Origin: Penium margaritaceum | Taxonomy: Eukaryota > Streptophyta > Zygnematophyceae > Desmidiales > Peniaceae | Direction: 5' to 3' | Assembly (NCBI GenBank): GCA_023375785.1 | Contig: SZWC01000028.1 | Coordinates: 445,264-495,927, forward strand | DNA length: 50,664 bases | Shown: positions 33,666-45,700 of the stretch, in pieces | Layout of the letters: every line of letters starts with the position of its first letter | Numbering within the stretch: position 1 is the stretch's first letter | Made by a program: the position numbers and the translations under genes | Notes under the pieces: generated by a model | What the model was told of the DNA's origin: nothing | Databases searched by the model: none | What the model saw: the letters and a program-made list of their open reading frames with translations, nothing else

Positions 33666-36600
33666 GTTGAAAACGCATAACACGAGTCACAAATAGTGAG
33701 AGGGGAAACCAATGGATTGGGAACATTAGTCATCAACTAGGAAGTACAAAGACCATCAACAAGCAGGGGCACAGTACGGCTAGCGTGCACAGTGACCAAC
33801 CAAAGGATGCATACGTCACTTACTACGACCGAATAAGTCCACTATGTGTGGTCAACATTGACAACTCATAACAGGATCACAAATGGTCAGAGGGAGAGAC
33901 AATGATTTGGGAAGCCTATGTATCGACGAGAAAGGACAAAGAACTTCAATACGCTGTGTCACGGTGTGGCTAATATGCACACCAAACAACCAAACCAGGC
34001 ATATGTCACTGATCATGACCACAGAGTTTCATTATGGGTGGTCAACATTGACCAACGATAACACGGGTCACAGACGGCCAGGACAGGAAACAATGCTATG
34101 GGAATACCGGCTCTCAACTACCAAGTACAACGACCTTCCGTCAATAGTAGCACGGTATGGCTACCATGCACAATAACCGACCAAAGTAGGCATATGTACA
34201 GGCTTTGACCAAAGAAATCTGCTGTGTGTGGGCAACGTTGACAACTCATAATACGAGTCACAAATAGTCAGAGAGGGAAACAATGGTTTGGGAACACCAA
34301 GTATCACATAGCAAGCACAAGGGGCTTCAATACGTTGAGGCACGGTGTGGATACCATGCACGATGACCAACCAAAGTAGGCATATGTCACTGACCATGAC
34401 CAAGTAATGTCACTATGTGTAGTAAAACTTGACAACTTACAACACGAGTTATAAATGGTCAGGGTGGAAGGTAATGGTTTGTGAATACTATTTATCTACT
34501 AGCAAGTACAAATTTCAATGTGTAGTGGCACAATGTGGCTTCAATGCACAGTGACCAACCAAAGTATGCATATGTCACTAACCATGACAAACAAATTTCA
34601 CTTCATGTGGTCAACGTTGAAAACGCATAACACGAGTCACAAATGGTCAAAAGGGAAAACAATGGATTGAAAAGCCTATGTATTCGCTAGAAAGGACAAA
34701 GAACTTCAGTATGTAGTGGCACGGTGTGGCTAATATGCACACCAAACAACCAAACTAGGCATATGTCATTGATCATGTCCACACAATTTCAATGTGCGTG
34801 GTCAACATTGAAAAACCATAACACAAGTCACAAATGGTCAGGACAGGAAACAATGCTATGGGAATATCGGTTCTCAACTACCAAGTATAACGACCATCTG
34901 TTAGTAGTAGCACGGTGTGGTTACCATGCACAATGACCGACCAAAGTAGGCATATGTACTACCCTTTACCAAGGAAATCCGCTGTGTGTGGTCAACGTTA
35001 TCAACTCATAATACGAGTCACAACTGGTCAGAGGGGGAAACTATGGTTTGGGAACACCAAGTATCACATAGCAAGCACAAGGGGCTTCAATACGCTGTGG
35101 CACGGTGTGGAGATCATGCACAATGACCAACCAAAGTAGGCATATGTCACTGACCATGACCAAGTAATGTCACTAAGTGTGGTAAACTTTGACAACTCAC
35201 AACACGTGTCACAAATGGTCAGGGTGGAAGGTAATGGTTTGTGAATACTAGTTATATACTAGCAAGTACAAATACCTTCAATATGTAGTGGCACAATGTG
35301 GCTTCCATGCACAGTGACCACCCAAAGCATGCATGTATTACTAACCATGACGGAAGAATTTCACTCCATATGGTCAACATTGAAAACGCATAACACGAGT
35401 CACAAATGGTCAGAGGGGAAAACAGTGGGTTGGGAACACTAGTTATCGACTAGCAAGTACAAAGACCTTCAACAAGCAGTGGCACGGTATGGCTAGCATG
35501 CACAGTGACCAACCAAAGGATGCATACGTCACTGACTACGACCAAATAAGTCCACTATGTGTGGTCAACATTGACAACTCATAACACTAGTCACAAATGG
35601 TCAATGGGAGATAAAATGGTTTAAGAAGCCTATATATTCACTAGAAAGGGCAAAGAACTTCAAAACATAGTGGCACGGTGTGGCTAATATGCAAACCAAA
35701 CAACCAAACTAGGCATATATCACTGATCATGACAACATAACTTCAACATGGGTGGTCAACGTTGACTAACCATAACACGAGTCACAAACGGTCAGGACAG
35801 GAAACAATGCTATGGGAATATTGGTTCTCAACTACCAAGTACAACGACCTTCATTCAGTAGTAGCACGGTGTGGCTACCATGTACAATGACCGACCAAAG
35901 AAGGCATATGTACTGCCTTTGCTGTGTGTGGTCAACGTTGACAACTCATAATGCGAGTCACAAATGGTCAGAGGGGGAAACAATGGTTTGGAAACACCAA
36001 GTATCACATAGCAAGCACAAGGGTCTTCAATACATTGTGCCACCGTGTGGAGACCATGCACGATGACCAACCAAAGTAGGCATATGTCAATGACCATGAC
36101 CAAATCATGTCACCAAGTGTGGTAAACCTTGACAACTCACATCACGAGTCACAAATGGTCAGGGTGGAAGGTAATGGTTTGTGAATACTTGTTATCTACT
36201 AGCAAGTACAAATACATTCAATATGTAGTGGCACAATGTGGCTTCAATGCACAGTGACCACCCAAAGTATGCATATGTTACTGACCATGACAAAAGAATT
36301 TCACTTCATGTGGTCAACGTTGAAAAAGCATAACACAAGTCACAAATGGTCAGAGGGGAAAAAAAAGGGTTGAGAACACTAGTTATCAACTAGGAATTAC
36401 AAAGACCTTCAACAAGCAGTGGCACGGTATGGCTAGCGTGCATAGTGACCAACCAAAGGATGCATACGTCACTGACTATGACCGAATAAGTCCACTATGT
36501 GTGGTCAATATTGACAACTCATAACATGAGTCACACATGGTCAAAGGGAGAGAAAATGGTTTGGGAAGCCTATGTATTGACTATGAAGGACAAAGAACTT

Positions 36601-39600
36601 CAATACGTAGTGGCACGGTGTGGTTTATATGCACACCGAACAACCAAACTAGGCATATGTCACTGATCATGACCACATAAGCTCAATATGAGTGGTCAAC
36701 GTTGACCAACCATAACACGAGTCACAAACGGCCAGGACAGGAAACAATGCTATGGGAATATCGGTTCTCAACTACCAAGTACAATGACCTTCATTAAGTA
36801 GTAGCACGGTGTGCCTACGATGTACAATGACCGACCAAAGGAGGCATATGTACTGCCTTTGACCAAAGAAACCCGCTGTGTGTGGTCAACGTTGACAACT
36901 CATAATACGAGTCGCAAATGGTCAGATGGGGAAACAATGGTTTGGGAACACCAAGTATCACATAGCAAGCAGAAGGGGCTTCAATACGTTGTGGCACAGT
37001 GTGGAGACCATGCACGATGACCAACCAAAGTAGGCATATGTGACTGACCATGACCAAATAATGTCACTCAGTGTGGTAAACCTTGACAGCTCACAACACG
37101 AATCACAAATGGTCAGGGTGGAAGGTAATGGTTTGTGAAAACTAGTTATCTACTAGCAAGTACAAATACCTTCAATATGTAGTAGCACAATGTGGCTTCA
37201 ATGCACTGTGACCAACCAAAGTATGCATATGTCACTAACCATAATGAACAAATTTCACGTATGTGGTCAATGTTGAAAACACATAACACGAATCACAAAT
37301 GGTCAGAGGGGGACACAATGGATTCGGGACACTAGTTATCAAATAGCAAGTACAAAGACCTTCAACAAGCAGTGGCACGGTATGGCTAGCGTGCACATTG
37401 ACCAACCAAAGGATGCATTCATCACTGAGTACGACCGAATAAGTCCACTGTGTGTGGTCAACATTGACAACTCATAACACGAGTCACAAATGGTCAGAGG
37501 GAGAGAAAATGGTTCAAGAAGCATATGTATTGACTAGAAAGGACAAAGAACTTCAATACCTAGTGGCACGATGTGGCTAATATGCACACCAAACAACCAA
37601 ACTAGGCATATGTCACTGACCATGACCACATAATTTCAATATGGGTGGTCAACGTTGACCAACCATAACATGAGTTACAAACGGTCAGGAGAGGAAACAA
37701 TGCTATGGGAATATCAATCTCAACTACCAAGTACAACAACCTTCATTCAGTAGTAGCACGGTGTGGCTACCATGTACAACGACTGACCAAAGTATGCATA
37801 TTCACTGCCTTTGACCAAAGAAATCCGCTGTGTGTCGTCAACGTTGACAACTCATAAGAAAAGTCACTAATGGTCAGAGGGGGAAACGATGGTTTGGAAA
37901 CACCAAGTATCACATAGCAAGCACAAACGGCTTCAATATGTTGTGGCACGGTGTGGAGACCATGCACGATGACCAACCAAAGTGGGCATATGTCACTGAC
38001 CATGACCAAATAATGTCACTACGTGTGGTAAACCTTGACAACTCACAACACGAGTCACAAATGGTCAGGGTGGAAGGTAATGGTTTGTAAATCCTAGTTA
38101 TCTACTAGCAAGTACAAACACCTTCAATATGTAGTGGCATAACGTGGCTTCAATGCACAGTGACCAACCAAAGGATGCAAATGTCACTAACCATGACGAA
38201 CAAATTTCACGTATGTGGTCAATGTTGAAAACACTTAACATGAGTCACAAATGGACAGAGGGGGAAACAATAGATTGGGGACACTAGTTATCAACTAGCA
38301 AGTACATAGACCTTCAACAAGCAGTGGCACGGTATGGCTAGCGTGCACAGTGACCAACCAAAGGATGCATACGTCACTCACTATGACCGAATAAGTCCAC
38401 TATGTGTGGTCAACATTGACAACTCATAACACGAGTACAAATGGTCAGAGGAGGAGACAATGGTTTGGGAAGCCTGTGTTTTGACGACACAGGACAAAGA
38501 ACTTCAATACGTAGTGGCACGGTGTGGCTAACATGCACACCAAACAACCGAACTAGGCATATGTCACTAATCATGACCACAGAATTTCAATCTGAGTGGT
38601 CAACGTTGACCAACCATAACACGATGCACAAACGATCAGGACAGGAAACAATGCCATGGGAATATTGGTTCTCAAATACCAAGAACAACGACCTTCATTC
38701 AGTTGCAGCACGGTGTGGCTACCATGTACAATGACCGACTAGAGTAGGCATATGTATTGCCTTTGCGAAAAAAATCCGCTGTGTGTGGTCAACGTTGACA
38801 ACTCTTAATACGAGTCACAAATGGTGAGAGGCGGGCACAATGGTTTCGACACACCAAGTATCACATAACAAGCACAAAGGGCTTCAATACGCTGTGGCAC
38901 GGTGTGGAGACCATGCACGATGACCAACCAAAGTAGGCAAATGTCATTGACCATGACCAAAGAATGCCACTGAGTGTGGTAAACCTTGACAACTCACAAC
39001 ACGAGTCACAAATGGTCAGGGTGGAAGGTAATGGTTTGTGAATGCTAGTTAGGTACTAGCAAGTACAGATACCTTCAATATGTAGTGGCACAATGTGGCT
39101 TCAATGCACAGTGACCAACCAAAGTATGCATATGTCACTGAACATGACGAAAGAATTTCACTTCATGTTGTCAACGTTGAAAACGCATGACACGAGTCAC
39201 AAATGGCCAGAGGGGAAAACAATGGGTTGGGAAAACTACTTATCAACTAGGAAGTACAAAGACCTTCATCAAGCAGTGGCACGGTATGGCTAGCGTGCAC
39301 AATGACCAACCAAAGGATGCATACATCACTGACTACGACCGAATAAGTCCACTATGTGTGGTCAACATTGACAACTCATAACACGATTCACAAATGGTCA
39401 GAGGGAGCAAAAATGGTTTGGGAAGCCTATGTATCAACTAGAAAGGACAACGAACCTCAATACTTAGTGGCACGGTGTAGCTTATATGCACACCAAACAA
39501 CCAAACTAGGCAAATGTCACTGGTCATGACCACATAACTTCAATATGGGTGGTCAGTGTTGACCAACCCTAACACGAGTCACAAACAGTCAGGACAGGAA

Positions 39601-40881
39601 ACAATGCTATGGGAATATTGGTTCTCAACTACCAAGTACAGCGACCTTCATTCAGAAGTAGCACGGTGTGCCTACCATGTACAATGACCGACCAAAGAAG
39701 GCATATGTATTGCCTTTGACCAAAGAAATCCGCTTTGTGTGGTCAACGTTGAAAACTAATAATTTGAGTCACAAGTTGTTAGAGGGGGAAACAATGGTTT
39801 GGGAACACTAAGTATCACATAGGAAGCACAAGGGGCTTTGATACGTTGTGCCACGGTGTGGAGACCATGCACGATGACCAACCAAAGTAGGCATATGTCA
39901 CTGATCATGACCAAATAATGTCACTAAGTGTGGTAAACTTTGACAACCCACATCACAAGTCAAAAATGGTCAGGGTGGAAGGTAATGGTTTGAAATTACT
40001 AGTTATCTACTAGCAAGAACAAACACCTTCAATATGTAGTGGCACAATGTGGCTTCAATGCACAGTGACCAACCAAAGTATGCATATGTCACTGAACATG
40101 ACGAACGAATTTCACTTCATGTGGTCAGCGTTGAAAACGCATAACACGTGTCACAAATGGTCAGAGGGGAAAACAATGGATTGGGAACACTAGTTATCAA
40201 CTAGGAAGTACAAAGAACTTCAACAGACAGTAGCACAGTATAGCTAGCGTGCACAGTGACCAACCAAAGGATGCATATGTCACTGACTACGACCGAATAA
40301 GTCCACTATGTTTGGTCAACATTGACAACTCATAACACGAGTCACAAATTGTCAGAGGGAGAGACAATGGTTTGGGAAGCCTATGTATTGACTAGAAAGG
40401 ACAAAAAACTTCAATACGCATTGGCACAGTGTGGCTAATATGCACACCAAACAACCAAACTGGGCATATGTCACTGATAATGACCAAAGAGTTTAAACAT
40501 GGGTGGTCAACGTTTACCAACTATAACACGAGTCACAAACGGTCAGGACAGGAAACATTGCTATGGGAAAATCGGTTCTCAACTACCAAGTACAACAACC
40601 TTCTGTCAGCAGTAGCACGGTGTGGCTACCATGCACAATGACCGACCAAAGTAGGCATATGTACTGCCTTTGACCAAAGAAATCCGCTGTGTGTGGTCAA
40701 CGTTGACAACTCATAATAAGAGTCACAAATGGTCAGAGGGGGAAACAATGGTTTGGGAACACCAAGTATCACATAGAAAGCACAGGGGGCTTCAATACGT
40801 TGTGGCACGGTGTGGAGACCATGCACGATGACCGACCAAAGTAGGCATATGTCACTGATCATGACCAAATAATGTCACTAA

Positions 40882-41072
40882 GTGTGGTAAACTTTGACAA
40901 CCCACATCACGAGTCAAAAATGGTCAGGGTGGAAGGTAATGGTTTAAAAATACTAGTTATCTACTAGCAAGTACAAACACCTTCAATATGTAGTGGCATA
41001 ATGTGGCTTCAATGCACACTGACCAACCAAAGTATGCATATGTCACTGAACATGACGAACGAATTTCACTTC
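40882..41072 (+). repeat. Representative monomer A (191 bp)
   Basis: Starts GTGTGGTAAACTTTGAC. Type-specific marks are GGGTGGAAGG, CTAGTTATCTACTAG (a short inverted repeat) and GACGAA near the end. The starting dyad is the weakest of the five types. Confidence 0.88.
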
Positions 41073-41263
41073 ATGTGGTCAGCGTTGAAACCGCATAACA
41101 CAAGTCACAAATGGTCAGAGGGGAAAACAATGGATTGCGAACCCTAGTTATCAACTAGGAAGTACAAAGACCTTCAACAAGCAGTGGCACGGTATGGCTA
41201 GCGTGCACAGTGACCAACCAAAGGATGCATACGTCACTGGCTACAACAATGTAAGTCAACTAT
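41073..41263 (+). repeat. Representative monomer B (191 bp)
   Basis: Starts ATGTGGTCAGCGTTGAAAC. Marks are AAAACAATGGATTG, CTAGTTATCAACTAG, GGCTAGCGTGCAC and GCATACGTCACT (CATACG where other types have CATATG). Missing as a separate unit in four-monomer HORs. Confidence 0.88.
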
Positions 41264-41454
41264 GCGTGGTCAACATTGACAACTCATAACACGAGTCACA
41301 AATGGTCAGAGGGAGAGACAATGGTTTGGGAAGCCAATGTATTGACTAGAAAGGACAAAGAACTTCAATATGTAGTGGCACGGTGTGGCTAATATGCACA
41401 CCAAACAGCCAAACTAGGCATATGTCACTGATCATGACCACATAGTTTAAATAT
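41264..41454 (+). repeat. Representative monomer C (191 bp)
   Basis: Starts GCGTGGTCAACATTGACAAC. Marks are GAGAGACAATGG, TATTGACTAGAAAGG and TATGCACACCAAACA. The dyad has CA at its centre (GTCAACATTGAC). Confidence 0.88.
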
Positions 41455-41644
41455 GGGTGGTCAACGTTGACCAACCATAACACGAGTCACAAACGGTCAG
41501 GACAGGAAACAATGCTATGAGAATATTGCCTCTCAACTACCAAGTACAACGACCTTCATCCAGTAGTAGCACGGTGTGGCTACCATGTACAATGACTGAC
41601 CAAAGTAGCCATATGTACTGCCTTTCACAGAAGAAATCCGCTGT
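41455..41644 (+). repeat. Representative monomer D (190 bp)
   Basis: Starts GGGTGGTCAACGTTGACCAA, with the longest palindrome (TGGTCAACGTTGACCA). Marks are AACGGTCAGGACAGG, TCAACTACCAAGTAC and ATGTACTGCCTTT. The copia element inserted near the end of a D monomer. Confidence 0.88.
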
Positions 41645-41835
41645 GTGTGGTCAACATTGACAACTCATAATACAAGTCACAAACGGTCAGAGGGGGATAC
41701 AATAGTTTGGGAACAACAATTATCACAGAGCAAGCACAGGGGGCGTCAATACGTTGTGGCACGGTATAGAGACCATGCACGATGACCAACCAAAGTAGGG
41801 ATATGTCACTGACCATGACCAAATAATGTCACTAA
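41645..41835 (+). repeat. Representative monomer E (191 bp)
   Basis: Starts GTGTGGTCAACATTGACAAC in this copy (usually ACG at the centre). Marks are GAGGGGGA, CACAAGGGGC or CACAGGGGGC, GTCAATACGTTGTGG and GAGACCATGCACG. The recurrent minus-strand 80-codon open frame covers most of E and the end of D. Confidence 0.88.
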
Positions 41836-42789
41836 GTGTGGTAAACTTTGACAACTCACAATACGAGTAAAAAATGGTCAGGGTGGAAGGTCATGGTTTG
41901 TGAATAATAGTTATGTACTAGCAAGTACAAATACCTTCAATATGTAGAGGCACAATGTGGCTTCCATGCAGAGTGACCAACCAAAGTATGCATATGTCAC
42001 TGAACATGACAAAAGAATTTCACTTCATGTGGTCAACGGTGAAAACGCATAACACGAGTCACAAATGGTCAGAGGGGTAAAGAGTGGATTGGGAACACTA
42101 GCTATCAACTAGGAAGTACAAAGATCTTCAACAAGCAGTGGCACGGTATGGCTAGCGTGCAGAGTGACCAACCAAAGGATGCATACGTCACTCACTACGA
42201 CCGAATAAGTCCATTATGTGTGGTCAACATTGACAACTCATAACACAAGTCACAAATAGTCAGAGGGAGAGAAAATGGTTTGGGAAGTCTGTGTCTTGAC
42301 TAGAAAAGGCAAAGAACTTCAATACGTAGTGGCACGGTATGGCTAATATGCACGCCAAACACCCAAATTAGGCATATGTCACTGATCATGACCACATAAT
42401 TTCAATATGGGTGGTCAACGTTGACCAACCATAACACGAGTCACAAACGGTCATGACAAGAAACAATGCTATGGGAATATCGGTTCTCAACTACCAAGTA
42501 CAACAACCTTCATTCTATAGTAGCACGGTGTGGCTACCATGTACAATGACCGACCAAAGTAGGCATATGTACTGCCTTTGATCGAAATAATCCGCTGTGT
42601 GTGGTCAACATTGACAACTCATAATATGAGTCACAAATGGTCAGAGGGGGAAACAATGGTTTGGAAACACCAAGTATCACATAGCAAGCACAAGGGGCTT
42701 CAATACGTTGTGGCAAGGTGTGGAGACCATGCACAATGACCAACCAAAGTAGGCAAATGTCACTGACCATGATCAAATAATGACATTAA

Positions 42790-45700
42790 GTGTGGCAAAC
42801 TTGGACAACTCACAACACGAGTCACACATGGTCAGGGTGGAAGGTAATGGTTTGTGAATACTAGTTATCTACTAGCAAGTACAAACACCTTCAATATGTA
42901 GTGGCAGAATGTGGCCTCATTGCAGAGTGACTAACCAAAGTCTGCATATGTCACTAACCATGACGAAGAAATTTCACATATGTGGTCAATGTTGAAGACA
43001 CATAACACGAGTCACAAATGGTCAGAGGGGAAAACAATGGATTGGGAAGCCGATGTATTGGCTAGAAAGGACAAACAACCTCAATACGCAGTGGCACGGT
43101 GTGGCTAACATGCACACCAAATAATCAAACTAGGCATATGTCACTGATCATTACCACATAATCTCAATATGCGTGGTCAACGTTGACCAACCATAACACG
43201 AGTCACAAACGGTCAGGAGAGGGAACAATGCTATGAGAATATCGGTTCTCAACTACCAAGTACAATGACCTTCAGTCAGTAGTAGCGCGATGTGGCTACC
43301 ATGCACAATGACCGACCAAAGTAGGCAAATTTACTGCCTTTGACCAAAGAAATCCGCTCTGTGAGGTCCACGTTGACAACTCGTAATACGAGTCACAAAT
43401 GGTCAGAGGGGAAATCAATCGTTTAGGAACACCACGTATCACATAGCAAGCACAAGGGGCTTAAATACGTTGTGGCACGGTGTGGGGACCATGCATGATG
43501 ACCAACCAAAGTAGGCATATGTCACTGACCATGACCAACTAATGTCACTAAGTGTGGGAGACTTTGACAAATCACAACACGAGTCACAAATGGTCAGGGT
43601 GGAAGGTAATGGCTTGTGAATACTAGTTATCTACTAGCAAGTACAAATACCTTCAATATGTAGTGGCACAATGTGGCTTTAATGTACAGTGACCACCCAA
43701 AGTATGCATATGTCACTAACCATGACGAAAGAATTTCACTCATATGGTCAACGTTAAAAACGCTTCACACGAGTCACAAATGGTCAGAGGGGAAAAAATG
43801 GATTTGGAACACTAGTTATCAACTAGCAAGTACAAAGTCCTTCAACAAGCAGTGGCACGGTATAGCTAGCTAGCACAGTGTCGAACCAAAGGATGCATAC
43901 GTCACTGTCTACGACGATAAGACCACTATGTGTGGTCAACATTGACAATTTATAACACGAGTGACAAATGGTTAGAGGGAGAGAAAATGGTTTGGGAAGC
44001 CTATGTATTGACTATGAAGGACAAAGAACTTCAATTCGTAGTGGCACGGTGTGACTTATATGCACACCAACCAATCAAACTAGGCATGTCTCACTTAACA
44101 TGACCACATTATTTCAATATGGGTGGTCAACGTTGACTAACGATAACACGAGTCACAAACGGTCAGGACAGGAAACAATGCTATGGGAATGTCAGTTCTC
44201 AACTACCAAGAACAACGACCTTCATTCAGTAGTAGCACGGTGTGTCTACCATGTATAATGACCGACCAAAGTAGGCATATGTACTGCCTTTGACCAAAGA
44301 AATCCGATGTGTGTGGTCAACGTTGACAACTCAGAATACGACTCACAAATGGTCAGAGGGGGAAGCAATGGTTTGGGAACACCGAGTATCACATAGCAAG
44401 CACAATGGGCTTCAATACATTGTGGCACGGTGTAGAGACCATGCACGATGACCACTCAAAGTAGCCATGGTTCACTGACCATGACCATTAATGTCACTAA
44501 GTGTGGTAAACTTTGACAAATCACAACACGAGTCACAAATGGTCAGGGTGGAAGGTAATGGTTTGTGAATACTAGTTATCTTCTAGCAAGTACAAATACC
44601 TTCAATATGTAGTGGCACAATGTGGATTCAATGCACATTGACCACCCAAAGTGTGCATGTATCACTGACCATGACGAAAGAATTTCACTTCATGTGGTCA
44701 ACGTTGAAAACGCATAACACGAGTCACAAATGGTCATAGGGGAAAACAATGGGTTGGGAACACTAGTTGTCAGCTAGCAAGTACAAAGACCTTCAACAAG
44801 CAGTGGTACGGTATGGCCAGCGTGCACACTGACCAACCATTGGATGCATACGTCACTGACTACAACTGAATAAGTCCACTATGTGTGGTCAACATTGACA
44901 ACTCATAACAAAAGTCACACATGGTCAGAGGGAGAGAGAATGGTTTGGGAAGCCTGTGTCTTGACTTGAAAAGGACAAAGAACTTCAATACCTAGTGGCA
45001 CGGTATGGCTAATATGCACACAAAACAACCAAATTAGGCATATGTCACTAATCATGACCACATAATTTCAATACGGGTGGTCAACATTGACCAACCATAA
45101 CACGAGTCACAAACAGTTATGACAGGAAACAATGTTATGGCTATATCAGTTCTCAGCTACCAAGTACAACGACCTACATTCAGTTGTAGCACGGTATGGC
45201 TACCATGTACAATGACCGAGAAAAGTAGGCATATGTACTGCCTTTGACCAAGGAAATCCGCTGTGTGTGGTCAACATTGACAACTCATAATACGAGTCAC
45301 AAATGGTCAGAGGGGGAAACAATGGTTTGGGAACACCAAGAATCACATAGCAAGCACAAGGGGCTTCAATACGTTGTGGCACGGTATGGAGACCATGCAT
45401 GATGACCAACCAAAGTAGGCATATGTCACTGACCATGGCCAAATAATGTCACGTAAGTGTGGTAAACTTTGACAACTCACAACACGAGTCACGAATGGTC
45501 AGGGTGGAAGGTAATGGTTTGTGCATACTAGTTATCTACTAGAAAGTACAAATACCTTCAATATGTAGTGGCACAATGTGGATTCAATGCACATTGACCA
45601 CCCAAAGTGTGCATATGTCACTGACCATGACGAAAGAATTTCGCTTCATGTGGTCAACGTTGAAAACGCATAACACGAGTCACAGATTGTCAGAGTGGAA

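Larger units (their letters stand above)
32370..35176 (+). repeat. Satellite block 10: four-monomer and rearranged HORs
   Basis: Starts with a clean four-monomer unit (A 32370-32561, B/C 32562-32752, D 32753-32942, E 32943-33133). It continues with an A/B fusion near 33225, then C, then a D truncated at about 33650 and joined to the end of an A monomer, then B, C, D and E, and finally another four-monomer unit with a B/C fusion near 34665. Confidence 0.85.
35177..42789 (+). repeat. Satellite block 11: eight consecutive five-monomer HORs
   Basis: The most regular part of the window: eight units in about 7613 bp, with E spacings of 946-954 bp. One unit has a 13-bp deletion near 35925 at the end of D. 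No gene is visible. Confidence 0.92.
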
